From assembly GCA_017860345.1 (NCBI GenBank), contig JAFNAV010000015.1, positions 1 to 64,000 of the forward strand: a stretch of 64,000 nucleotides of DNA, written 5' to 3'. The notes under the pieces were generated by a model that worked only from the letters and a program-made list of their open reading frames with translations, searched no databases and was not told the DNA's origin. This stretch comes from Bacteroidota bacterium (GTDB lineage Bacteria; Bacteroidota; Bacteroidia; Bacteroidales; Paludibacteraceae). Made by a program: the position numbers and the translations under genes. Positions within the stretch are counted from its first letter, which is position 1, and each line of letters begins with the position of its first letter. Below, one piece after another: positions 56,053 through 64,000 of this stretch.

Positions 56053-57108
56053 ATGAAAAAAATATTTTACACCATCCTCCTGACAACGGGATTTTTCTGC
56101 TTTGCAATAACTCCTGTTTCGTGCGGCGACGACAATCCCAATCCGAAGGATACAACCAGAACTGAAACAAGCGTCTTTGCCAAAGGCGCCGACATCAGCT
56201 GGCTTACTGAAATGGAAACATCGAACAAGAAGTTTTATAACTCCTCTGGGACAGCCACTGAATGCATATCACTCCTCAAAAGTTTGGGCATGAATTCCAT
56301 CAGACTCAGAGTATGGGTAAACCCTGCAAACGGCTGGAACAACACTGATGACGTACTGGCTAAGGCGCGTCGCGCCAATAATCTGGGGATGCGTATTATG
56401 ATCGATTTTCATTACAGCGACACCTGGGCCGATCCGGGCCATCAGACGAAACCTGCGGCATGGGTCAATATGAATGTTACCAACCTGAAAACAGCCGTAG
56501 CCAACCACACCTCTGCTGTACTCACTACACTCAAGAACAACGAAATAACGCCTGAATGGGTACAGGTAGGAAACGAAACCAATGATGGAATGCTTTGGGA
56601 AGATGGTAGAGCATCGGTAAGTATGGCCAATTATGCCGCACTTACATTAGCCGGATATAATGCGGTGAAATCGGTGTTTCCAAGCACTAAAGTTATCGTT
56701 CATCTGAGTGATGGGTATAACAACAGCATGTACAGATGGATTTTTGACGGGTTGAAAAATAACGGTGCAAAATGGGATGTGATAGGCATGTCGGTATACC
56801 CTTACTGGTACACTACCCAAAATGACTGGGCCGCCTGCAACGCAAAAGTGCTGACCAATATGAATGATATGGTAAGCCGTTACGGATCGGAAGTGATGGT
56901 GGTGGAATGCGGTATGAGCTGGGATAGTCCGTTGGTATGCAAAAACTTCCTGACAGACCTGATTGCTAAAGTGAAATTAGTAAACAACAATAAAGGTATC
57001 GGTGTAATGTATTGGGAACCACAATGCTATGGTGGCTGGAAAAATTATACACTCGGAGCGTTTGACAATAGCGGAAAACCCACCGCAGCGCTGGATGCGT
57101 TTAAATAA
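56053..57108 (+). CDS. GH53 endo-beta-1,4-galactanase (lipoprotein)
   Basis: A 351-residue enzyme with a lipoprotein-type signal (TPVSCGDDN, Cys about 24). The single GH53 domain starts FAKGADISWLTEMET and shows SIRLRVWVNP and MIDFHYSDTWADPGHQ. The acid/base is Glu175 in VQVGNETNDG and the nucleophile Glu285 in VMVVECGMSW. It cuts beta-1,4-galactan or arabinogalactan I side chains of pectin, probably at the outer surface. It stands alone with its own promoter and no SusC/SusD next to it. The released galactose could feed the galM/galK pair 3-5 kb downstream. Confidence 0.94.
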   Translation: MKKIFYTILLTTGFFCFAITPVSCGDDNPNPKDTTRTETSVFAKGADISWLTEMETSNKKFYNSSGTATECISLLKSLGMNSIRLRVWVNPANGWNNTDDVLAKARRANNLGMRIMIDFHYSDTWADPGHQTKPAAWVNMNVTNLKTAVANHTSAVLTTLKNNEITPEWVQVGNETNDGMLWEDGRASVSMANYAALTLAGYNAVKSVFPSTKVIVHLSDGYNNSMYRWIFDGLKNNGAKWDVIGMSVYPYWYTTQNDWAACNAKVLTNMNDMVSRYGSEVMVVECGMSWDSPLVCKNFLTDLIAKVKLVNNNKGIGVMYWEPQCYGGWKNYTLGAFDNSGKPTAALDAFK

Positions 57109-57322
57109 AAAATGCCGAATATAGCCCGGGAATTAGCTGAATTCTAAGTATCTTATCAGCAGATTAACTTTTCATTATTTTGATTTTTTATGACAAACAA
57201 TCCGGGAAATCAATTCCCTATTGAACTTTCGTATTAGTTTTACCCCTCTTTTGTAAACATATAGCATTGAATATATTTCTGAAAAGAGACTATTTTTACA
57301 TGTTTCCTTAAAACACAGTATA

Positions 57323-57408
57323 TATCATGAAACGAGCACCCCGATAGCTATCGGGACTGGTAAAACCCAAGGACCATGTCTATTTGCGAGTTCCATGCGA
57401 CAACTAAC
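57323..57408 (+). promoter_or_regulatory. Structured leader element, copy B (GH31 gene)
   Basis: The 5' arm CATGAAACGAGCA (57326-57338) pairs with TGCGAGTTCCATG (57385-57397), with one mismatch and a tandem GA/AG internal loop. Inside are the hairpin CCCGATAGCTATCGGG and a second stem GAC-GGT/ACC-GTC. The 3' arm ends 30 nt before the ATG at 57428. The rest of the 319-nt gap 57109-57427 shows nothing else firm. Confidence 0.6.
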
Positions 57409-57427
57409 AAAAATTTAATAAGAACGC

Positions 57428-59788
57428 ATGAAAAAACAACTCTTTTCTATTTGTATGCTCTCGCTACTGGGGGCTTTTGCTCAGGCTCAGCACACCAACC
57501 GTATGCTTGGCGAACCCGTTGATGTAAGTAGCGATTTTCGCGATTTTCAGAACACTTTCTTCTTTGCAGATAAGTTAGCCTCTTTTAATGCTGCCGATGC
57601 AAAGGGAACTATCAGCTGGAAACGCTCCTCTGTTTATACCCGTCAGGCCTTTAACGTAAACACAATTCTGCCTCAGGATTTGAAAATGCTCGATTTCCCG
57701 GGCCCGGCTTACGAGCAAAATCCGGAGTTAGCTTTTCGGGTAGATTTTGTTTCGCCCCGCACAGTACGTATTCGTATGCTAACATCGCCGGTGGAACCGA
57801 AAACTTTTGACAGCCCTATGCTGGTTGGCGAGCCCGGCAAAGACAATTCGTGGAAATACACACGCCTTGCCAATGGTCATCTTTATACAAGTAAATACGC
57901 CAAACTGCTGATAGAAGAAAGTCCTTTCCGCATTACCCTGATGGACGAAAGTGGCAAACGACTTACCGACACCTGGCGATGGGCTGACAATGACTCGTCA
58001 CAGGTAAAAGTACTGCCGTTCAATTTCATTAAAAAAGGAGTAGATAACAGCCGGGAAATTAACCCCGTATTCTCTCTATCGCCCAACGAAAAGATATTTG
58101 GGTGCGGTGAGTCGTTCACTAAATTAGACAAACGCGGGCAAAAAGTAAATCTATTTGTAACCGACCCTCAGGGACCTGAAACAGATGGTATGTATAAGCC
58201 CGTTCCGTTTTTTATGAGTAGTCGCGGTTATGGTATGTTTATGCACACATCAGCACCTGTCACCTGCGACTTTGGTAATACTTACGTAGGGGCCAACAAA
58301 CTATTTATGGGCGATGAAATCATGGATTTATTCGTGTTTATAGGCCAGCCCAAAGATGTGCTGAACGAATACACCAACATAACAGGCAAAGCTGCTATGC
58401 CTCCGCTTTGGTCGTTTGGTACCTGGATGAGCCGTATCACCTATTTTGAACAAAAAGAAGGCTATGAGGTAGCTGCCAAACTACGCGAAAACAAAATTCC
58501 AGCGGACGTTATTCACTTTGATACCGGTTGGTTTGAAACCGACTGGCAATGCGACTATAAGTTTTCGCCCTCGCGCTTTAGTAATCCTCAGAAAATGATA
58601 GACGACCTGAAGCAACAGGGTTTCCATATATCGCTTTGGCAATTGACCTATTTTACACCCAAAAACAAATATTTCTCCGAAATCATCGATAAAAACCTGC
58701 ATGTGAAAAATCTGAAAGGTGAGATGCCTTACGAAGATGCAGTGCTTGATTTCTCGAACACTGAAACCATCAGGTGGTATCAGGATAAATTAGGCGGATT
58801 ATTAAAAATGGGTGTAGGCGCCATAAAAGCAGATTTTGGAGAGGCAGCTCCGCTCGAAGGTATTTACGCATCGGGACGCAGTGGTTGGTACGAGCACAAT
58901 CTTTATCCACTACGATACAATAAGGCGGTGGCCGAAATAACTAAGCAGACCACTGGCGACAACATCATTTGGGCACGAAGCGCCTGGGCTGGCAGTCAGC
59001 GTTATCCGCTTCACTGGGGTGGCGACGCGGCCAATACCGACATAGGCATGGAAGCAGAACTACGCGGCGGATTATCATTCGGGCTAAGCGGGTTCTCGTT
59101 CTGGAGCCATGATATTGGCGGATTTGTACAACCCTCGCCCGAGAATCTTTACCGGCGCTGGTTGCCTTTTGGCTTTTTGACTTCGCACAGCCGGGCACAC
59201 GGAGCGCCACCCAAAGAACCATGGCTGTATAATGCCGGCTTTGTAAAAGCTTTCAGGCAGTCGGCCGAACTGAAATATAAGCTGATGCCTTACGTTTATG
59301 CGCAGGCTAAAAACTGCACCGAAACCGGACTGCCCATGGTGCGTGCGTTGTTCGTAGAATTTCCGGACGATCCCGGAGCCTGGGATGTGGAAGATGCTTA
59401 CCTGTTTGGAGCAGATATTTATGTAGCTCCACTGATGGAAAACACGGGTAGCAGAACTGTATACTTGCCCGGAAAGACAAACTGGATAGATTATCAGAGC
59501 GGGAAAAGTTATGTGCCGGGATGGAATACCATAGCATGTGGCGATATACCGTGTATAATTCTGGTACGTGAAGGAGCCGTAATTCCTCACGCTGCACTGG
59601 CACAAAGTACCGATAAAATCGACTGGAAAAACATTACGTTGAAAGTATATGGCCATGCCCCGGCAGCTAAAGGCCTGCTGTGTATACCGTCGGACAATAA
59701 GCTGATTAATTTGGAGCTTACAAAGAAAGGAAATGCTTATCAGTACAGCGGGAAACCTGTTACCGGAGTGAATTTTAATATTCAATAA
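57428..59788 (+). CDS. GH31 alpha-xylosidase (YicI-like)
   Basis: A 786-residue secreted enzyme with a signal peptide (ends FAQAQ, about 20). The N-terminal galactose-mutarotase-like domain covers about 60-260. The GH31 barrel has FDTGWFETDWQCDY, the nucleophile Asp469 in IKADFGEAAP and the acid/base Asp533 in HWGGDAANTD. KADFGE matches the YicI alpha-xylosidase branch (KTDFGE) rather than alpha-glucosidases, which mostly have DMNE. It differs from the PA14-bearing GH31 of the PUL and may act on smaller oligosaccharides in the periplasm. Its leader carries copy B. Confidence 0.92.
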   Translation: MKKQLFSICMLSLLGAFAQAQHTNRMLGEPVDVSSDFRDFQNTFFFADKLASFNAADAKGTISWKRSSVYTRQAFNVNTILPQDLKMLDFPGPAYEQNPELAFRVDFVSPRTVRIRMLTSPVEPKTFDSPMLVGEPGKDNSWKYTRLANGHLYTSKYAKLLIEESPFRITLMDESGKRLTDTWRWADNDSSQVKVLPFNFIKKGVDNSREINPVFSLSPNEKIFGCGESFTKLDKRGQKVNLFVTDPQGPETDGMYKPVPFFMSSRGYGMFMHTSAPVTCDFGNTYVGANKLFMGDEIMDLFVFIGQPKDVLNEYTNITGKAAMPPLWSFGTWMSRITYFEQKEGYEVAAKLRENKIPADVIHFDTGWFETDWQCDYKFSPSRFSNPQKMIDDLKQQGFHISLWQLTYFTPKNKYFSEIIDKNLHVKNLKGEMPYEDAVLDFSNTETIRWYQDKLGGLLKMGVGAIKADFGEAAPLEGIYASGRSGWYEHNLYPLRYNKAVAEITKQTTGDNIIWARSAWAGSQRYPLHWGGDAANTDIGMEAELRGGLSFGLSGFSFWSHDIGGFVQPSPENLYRRWLPFGFLTSHSRAHGAPPKEPWLYNAGFVKAFRQSAELKYKLMPYVYAQAKNCTETGLPMVRALFVEFPDDPGAWDVEDAYLFGADIYVAPLMENTGSRTVYLPGKTNWIDYQSGKSYVPGWNTIACGDIPCIILVREGAVIPHAALAQSTDKIDWKNITLKVYGHAPAAKGLLCIPSDNKLINLELTKKGNAYQYSGKPVTGVNFNIQ

Positions 59789-59857
59789 ATAGTATTGGTT
59801 GAAAAAATAATTCCGAAGCAAGAAGTTACTCGGAAATGAACCAATCCTTCGCGACCG

Positions 59858-59985
59858 TGGGTGAGGGATAGTAGTGGAAAGGACACAGGCGAAGGTGCAG
59901 GGCTATGGCGAAGCCGATGCCCTGCACTGAGCCGGTGGACTTGGAGCGGATAGCCCGACCCGACGCAGGAGGGGCACCCCCAAAA
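59858..59985. repeat. GC-rich repeat-like block with strong palindrome
   Basis: A GC-rich island in AT-rich intergenic DNA containing GTGCAGGGC ... GCCCTGCAC (59895-59927), a perfect 9-bp stem, and the block GGATAGCCCGACCCG. ORFs that cross it (for example minus 59782-60186) look artefactual. It resembles a widespread Bacteroidota intergenic repeat I recall but cannot check here. Confidence 0.45.
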
Positions 59986-59993
59986 AAAAACAT

Positions 59994-60050
59994 AAAAAAA
60001 ATCAGCCACTGATTGAAGCGTTAAGTTTGGCTTCGGTGGCTGATTTTTTT
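59994..60050. terminator. Bidirectional terminator between GH31 and galM
   Basis: AAAATCAGCCAC pairs with GTGGCTGATTTT, with an inner GAAGC/GCTTC stem and A/T runs on both sides. Confidence 0.85.
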
Positions 60051-60068
60051 CGATGAAGTGGGGAGTTT

Positions 60069-61103
60069 TTACTCTACTGAGAATTTGTAAATGCACCATT
60101 CGTCGTACTTCTGACCCGGGCGCAGGAGCGGACTCGGGAAGAATGAAATGTTTGGTGAATTGGGGAATCCTTGCGTTTCGAGACATATGGCGTCCTGACG
60201 GTCGTAAGTTTTACCTTCTTTTCCGGTTTGCTTTTCAATCCAGTTGCCGGTGTATACCTGCAATCCCGGTTGTGTGGTAAATACTTCCATTTTTCGTCCG
60301 CATACCGGTTCGTAAACGTAGCCGGCCAATACACAATCGCCCTGCTGTTCCTTGCGCAGGCACCAGTTGTTGTCGATACCCCAACCGGGGACGTATACCT
60401 GATGGTCGATTCGCTCACCAACGATTGCCGGCTGGCGAAAATCGAAAGCCGTGCCATGAACAGGACTGATTTCGCCAGAGGGGGCGAAAGATTCGTCGAG
60501 TATGGTTACAAAATCGGCATTGATTTGCAGGATGTGGTCTTTTATGGTACCATTACCCGCCCCTTTGAGGTTGAAATAGGAGTGCTGCGTAAGCCCAACG
60601 ATTGTAGGTTTGTCGGTAGTGGCCTCGTAATGAATGCTTAGCGCGTTGTCGGCAGTAAGCTCGTAAGTGAGGGTTACTTTGAGTGTTCCGGGGTAACCTT
60701 CGTCGCCATCGGGCGATACGAGCGCCAACACGATTTTGGTTTCTGCGGTTTCAACTACATCCCACACGGCGGTATTAAATCCGTCGATTCCACCGTGCAA
60801 AGCATTGGTGCCATTGTTGATAGCCAGCGTGTATTGCTTGCCGTCGATGGTAAATTTACCGTCTTTGATGCGGTTGGCAAACCGTCCGCACACGGCGCCA
60901 TAATACTCTTCTTTTTCCATCACTTCGGCCAGGGTATCGAAACCGAGTACCAGGTCGTCGAATTGATTGTTACGGTCTGGGGCATAAAGGCGAATGATTT
61001 TTGCCCCGAAGTTGGTGATGTCGCAGGACATGCCGTTAGCATTTACAATGGTGTAAAGCGATACCGGCTTGCCCTGAACAAGTATACTGTCAGTTGTTTT
61101 CAT
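60069..61103 (-). CDS. galM: Aldose 1-epimerase (galactose mutarotase)
   Basis: A 344-residue cytoplasmic-type enzyme that interconverts alpha and beta anomers of galactose/glucose. Family marks are present: NFGAKIIRLYAPDRN, GRFANRIKDGKF, the catalytic His in LTQHSYFNLKG and the catalytic Glu in AICLETQGFPNSPN. No signal peptide is visible. It lies downstream of galK on the same strand with a 220-nt gap holding a palindromic repeat (61112-61144), so it may have its own promoter. Confidence 0.94.
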   Translation of the reverse strand: MKTTDSILVQGKPVSLYTIVNANGMSCDITNFGAKIIRLYAPDRNNQFDDLVLGFDTLAEVMEKEEYYGAVCGRFANRIKDGKFTIDGKQYTLAINNGTNALHGGIDGFNTAVWDVVETAETKIVLALVSPDGDEGYPGTLKVTLTYELTADNALSIHYEATTDKPTIVGLTQHSYFNLKGAGNGTIKDHILQINADFVTILDESFAPSGEISPVHGTAFDFRQPAIVGERIDHQVYVPGWGIDNNWCLRKEQQGDCVLAGYVYEPVCGRKMEVFTTQPGLQVYTGNWIEKQTGKEGKTYDRQDAICLETQGFPNSPNISFFPSPLLRPGQKYDEWCIYKFSVE

Positions 61104-61111
61104 ACAATTAG

Positions 61112-61144
61112 AAGCCCCTCCAACCTCCCTGATGGGGAGGTTTT
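61112..61144. repeat. CCCCTCC palindromic repeat, copy 3
   Basis: CCCCTCC-AACCTCCC pairs with GGGGAGG. It lies 9 nt before the galM start on the minus strand. It belongs to the same family as 7184-7214 and 8658-8692, and like 8658-8692 it abuts a minus-strand start codon. Confidence 0.5.
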
Positions 61145-61323
61145 CCGACTGATTGAGGGGATATCGGATTTATTAATCATTCCCTTGAGCGATTAAATTT
61201 ACTCATGAGGGTTTAATTCAATTAAAAAAGTTGATTGGTTGATGTGTCGATGCGTTTAAGGTAACTTTATATGTTTTTAAGGATAATGAGAACAATAAAC
61301 TCACCGACACGAAAACTCAGAAT

Positions 61324-62484
61324 TTATTCCACGCGAGTTGCACCATTGCCAATTTCGGCGATATAAAACTCAGGTTTAATGCCAATTTTAGCTTCGTAAG
61401 CAGCACCTACTTCTTTGATAAAAGTATCGATAGCTTCGTCTTTTACGAGTGAAACTGTGCAGCCTCCAAAACCTCCGCCTGTCATGCGCGAGCCAATAAC
61501 CCCGTCGATTTTCCAGGCCTCTTCAGCCATCGTATCCAATTCGGGGCCGGTAACTTCGTAATCGTCGCGCAGCGAAGCATGCGAGGCATTCATAAGTTGT
61601 CCGAAAAGCTGGATATCTCCCGCTTTCAACGCCTTAACAGCATCGGATGTGCGTTGTACTTCGCCTACTACGTGGCGAGCACGCTTGAATGCTACAGGAT
61701 CAGTAATGGCCGATGAAATCTGATTAAATTCAGCTTCGGTAAGTTCGGCCAGATATTTCAGAGGACGCACCTTGTTGAGCTGTTCTACAGCCAGTTTACA
61801 TTCGGCCACGCGTTGGTTGTAAGCTCCCGAGTCCAGTTTGTGAGGGCTGTGGGTATTTGAGATCAGGATTTTGACTCCCTGAAGTTTTACGGGTACAAGT
61901 TCAAACTCAAGCGTATCGCAGTTGAGGTGTATGGCGTGGTCTTTAGCTCCGTTGGCCGACGCAAACTGATCCATGATACCGCAGTTAACAAGCGCAAATT
62001 CGTGTTCGGATTTTTGCCCGATTTGCGCAAGCACGGTGCGATTGAATTCAGTACCCAGTTGGTCGTTAAAAGCAAAAGCCGTAACCACTTCCAACGCAGC
62101 CGAGGATGAAAGTCCGGCTCCGTTAGGTACATTACCCCAAATCAGAATATCGTATCCCTGCGAAATAGCCACTCCACGTTTTACAAACTGAGCAATCACT
62201 CCCAGAGGATAGTTGACCCAGGATTTTTGCAGTGGAGTAGTAAGCTGGTCAAAACCAAGAGAAATAATTTCGGGTTGGTTGAGCGATTTAAAATTCATGG
62301 ATTTTTTATCATTCCTGGCCAACAGCAAGTAAGTACCAAAACTTAACGCGCAGGGAAACACCGCTCCCCCGTTGTAGTCGGTATGCTCGCCAATAAGGTT
62401 TACCCTTCCCGGCGAAAAATAAACAGCTTCGGCTTTTTTACCGTAAGCTTCTTCAAACGCTTTTTTTAATTCAAGAACTGTCAT
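61324..62484 (-). CDS. galK: Galactokinase
   Basis: A 386-residue GHMP kinase that phosphorylates galactose with ATP to galactose-1-phosphate. Signatures: GRVNLIGEHTDYNGG (galactokinase motif), VPNGAGLSSSAALE (ATP-binding GHMP motif) and SRMTGGGFGGCTVSL. Length is normal. No galactose permease lies between galK and galM, unlike the common Bacteroidota galM-permease-galK order. The region 62485-63169 upstream has no gene I can support: it is AT-rich, with only short hairpins and a near -7 box TATTTTTTG at 62584-62592 (minus). Confidence 0.95.
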   Translation of the reverse strand: MTVLELKKAFEEAYGKKAEAVYFSPGRVNLIGEHTDYNGGAVFPCALSFGTYLLLARNDKKSMNFKSLNQPEIISLGFDQLTTPLQKSWVNYPLGVIAQFVKRGVAISQGYDILIWGNVPNGAGLSSSAALEVVTAFAFNDQLGTEFNRTVLAQIGQKSEHEFALVNCGIMDQFASANGAKDHAIHLNCDTLEFELVPVKLQGVKILISNTHSPHKLDSGAYNQRVAECKLAVEQLNKVRPLKYLAELTEAEFNQISSAITDPVAFKRARHVVGEVQRTSDAVKALKAGDIQLFGQLMNASHASLRDDYEVTGPELDTMAEEAWKIDGVIGSRMTGGGFGGCTVSLVKDEAIDTFIKEVGAAYEAKIGIKPEFYIAEIGNGATRVE

Positions 62485-63016
62485 AACTATAGTTTAAAAA
62501 TTGGTTTTATGAGTCCACTCCGAAAAGTGTTTTTTTAAGTATAAATAGCACGTTCCGACGTGTCGGTAGAATCCATTAGCATTCAAAAAATAAAGAATCG
62601 ACTTAGCGGAGCAATCTTTATTTTGCAGAGTTCAGTATGTAAGAACCGTAATAGCATATAACTAGGTTTTTTTGCACAAAAAGTGAGATAAATTACGGTC
62701 ATATTTTTCAAGCACAAAGTTATTAAAAATGGGGATAACGCTACGTATAAAAACTCTGTTTTAAAGCAGGATAATCTTTTGTGTGTGTTTTAAGAACAGC
62801 TTATTTGGTAAAAATCTGACAAAACACACCAGATTCACTTTATTGTAGTTAATATTTAAATACTGCGTATAAAATTTGGAACTTAAATACGGATTTTTAT
62901 ACAATGTACTCCATAAACACCTTTCTTCATGCAAACAAACTGTTATTTTATCTATACAACATCTTATCAAAGGCTTTTTTTTCTTATTAAAAACTATCTA
63001 TTTCATAATTTTAGAT

Positions 63017-63046
63017 TATGTTTGTGATGTTTTTTTACTATTTTTG
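63017..63046 (+). promoter_or_regulatory. Two -7 boxes before the response-regulator gene
   Basis: TATGTTTG (63017-63024) and TATTTTTG (63039-63046) lie 146 and 124 nt before the ATG at 63170. Neither has a good -33. Confidence 0.4.
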
Positions 63047-63169
63047 TTTTCAAAGCATTTTAACAGGGAGGAACTTATCCCAAGAAAATATTCAATATCA
63101 TACCTATAGACTGTTAATGTATCTATCTTAGATATTTGTATAAAAATTGAATTTTTTTAAAAAACCATT

Positions 63170-64000
63170 ATGGAAGATATCAGTAAAACGAAAATTCTCA
63201 TTGTTGACGATGATGTGTTTACCATCAGACTTCTTACGGAGATATTGGTAAGTAATCCTGACTATGAGATACTTACTGCCTCAACAGGTTCATCGGCTAT
63301 CGACGTAGTTTTACGTGAGATGCCAAGTTTAATCATTATGGATTGGCAAATGCCCGAAATTAGTGGGATTGAAGCCACAATATTGTTAAAACAGAATTTA
63401 CAAACCAAAGATATCCCAATTATCCTGATTTCGGGAGTTACGTCAAGTTCCGAAGATGCAGGCAAAGCTATTTTCACAGGAGCTATAGACTTTATGCGTA
63501 AACCCGTGGAGAAAGCAGAGCTATTGGCCAGAGTAAGCAGCATATTGCAGCTATCCAAGGCATACATTCGCATCAAAGAGCAAAATTTTTTATTGCAAGA
63601 GCAGCTAACCACAAAGATGCTTGATATACAACAGTTTGAATCTATGCGCGACAATATTCTGAAGGGTTTAAACTCTATCAAGGAAAGTGATGCTCAGGAG
63701 GATACCAAACAAATGATTAATATCATTGAAAGTTACATATCGGGGCGTAATACAAAAATAAACTGGGATGGTTTTAAAACACAGGTTGACACCTTGTTCC
63801 CGGACTTCTTTAAAAAACTAAGCAAAAAACAGCTTACCAATTATGAGCTACAGTTATGTGCTTATATCAGACTGAATATGAACAGCAAGCAAATTTCGAA
63901 CCTGATGTATACATCGCTGAACACCATCAATATAGCCCGCAAGAGGCTCAAGAAAAAACTGGGGCTTGGCGCTGGTGAAAGTTTGCAGATATTCCTGCAG
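63170..64000 (+). CDS. Response regulator with C-terminal HTH-like domain (partial)
   Basis: An open frame of 277 codons runs off the window end with no stop, so the ORF track missed it. The N-terminal receiver domain (about 8-125) has the acidic pocket ILIVDDD, the phospho-acceptor Asp58 in IIMDWQMP and the Lys in MRKPVEK. A coiled linker follows (about 130-210). The C-terminal part (about 225-277) has LSKKQLTNYELQLCAYIRLNMNSKQISNLMYTSLNTINIARKRLKKKLGL, similar in layout to the C-terminus of the TPR regulator at 4492. That similarity suggests a DNA-binding HTH. Sensor kinase and targets are not in view. Confidence 0.88.
   Translation, partial: MEDISKTKILIVDDDVFTIRLLTEILVSNPDYEILTASTGSSAIDVVLREMPSLIIMDWQMPEISGIEATILLKQNLQTKDIPIILISGVTSSSEDAGKAIFTGAIDFMRKPVEKAELLARVSSILQLSKAYIRIKEQNFLLQEQLTTKMLDIQQFESMRDNILKGLNSIKESDAQEDTKQMINIIESYISGRNTKINWDGFKTQVDTLFPDFFKKLSKKQLTNYELQLCAYIRLNMNSKQISNLMYTSLNTINIARKRLKKKLGLGAGESLQIFLQ

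Noticed and set aside
59782-60186. Minus-strand 134-residue ORF
   Set aside because: It spans the GC-rich repeat, a terminator and the end of galM in another frame; the translation has no domain-like character.
62761-63109. ORFs 62761-62970 (-) and 62876-63109 (+)
   Set aside because: AT-rich, overlapping each other, and full of Phe/Tyr/Cys/Lys, which is typical of non-coding DNA.
63262-63681. Minus-strand ORF of 139 residues
   Set aside because: Antisense to the clearly real, partial response-regulator gene.
1-64000. CRISPR arrays, tRNA or rRNA genes, insertion sequences, replication origin
   Set aside because: I looked through the intergenic regions and saw no regularly spaced direct repeats, cloverleaf with CCA end, transposase or DnaA-box cluster.

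Overview
The window looks like chromosome of a Bacteroidales bacterium (phylum Bacteroidota). The evidence is SusC/SusD pairs, a hybrid two-component sensor (HTCS), ECF sigma/FecR/TonB-receptor signalling, T9SS C-terminal sorting domains on two large secreted proteins, and many copies of the Bacteroidota -7 promoter box TAnnTTTG. T9SS together with plant-glycan genes suggests a Paludibacter- or Dysgonomonas-like organism, but I cannot name a species. I see no rRNA, tRNA, CRISPR array, insertion sequence or prophage.

Layout. 1-7 kb: a DUF4890-like secreted protein, an S9 peptidase, a DUF3244 protein, a membrane TPR regulator and a YhhQ-type queuosine-precursor transporter. 7.2-14.7 kb: an ECF sigma gene divergent from a minus-strand operon of FecR anti-sigma, FecA-like TonB receptor, lipoprotein and T9SS cargo protein. 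14.7-22.4 kb: housekeeping and small genes (zinc transporter, stand-alone MetH reactivation domain, trmD, DUF1294, argC), a probable small RNA unit, an SGNH esterase lipoprotein, and a second ECF sigma with a membrane partner and a DUF6249 protein. 22.5-32.1 kb: GH3 glycosidase, outer-membrane barrel, RelA/SpoT homologue, rhodanese, xerD and a DUF5686 protein.

32.1-48.6 kb is a polysaccharide utilisation locus. A divergent HTCS faces an operon of GH31 with PA14 insert, SusC, SusD, surface glycan-binding lipoprotein, small lipoprotein and a double-BACON GH5 endoglucanase, closed by a strong terminator. The GH31(PA14) plus BACON-GH5 pairing is that of known xyloglucan loci, so xyloglucan is the best guess for the substrate. 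48.7-62.5 kb continues with an AraC regulator, a T9SS endonuclease I, a PAP2 enzyme, L-fucose isomerase, a GH53 galactanase, a second (YicI-like) GH31, galactose mutarotase and galactokinase. Together these can handle xylose, galactose and fucose side-chain sugars. The window ends inside a response-regulator gene (63170 onward) that the ORF track missed.

Most notable pattern: four copies of a structured leader element (4391-4470, 18524-18608, 20588-20670 on minus, 57323-57408). Each lies 26-31 nt before the start codon of an unrelated gene, and two copies show paired base changes in a 13-nt stem. Several other palindromic repeat families are scattered through the intergenic DNA.
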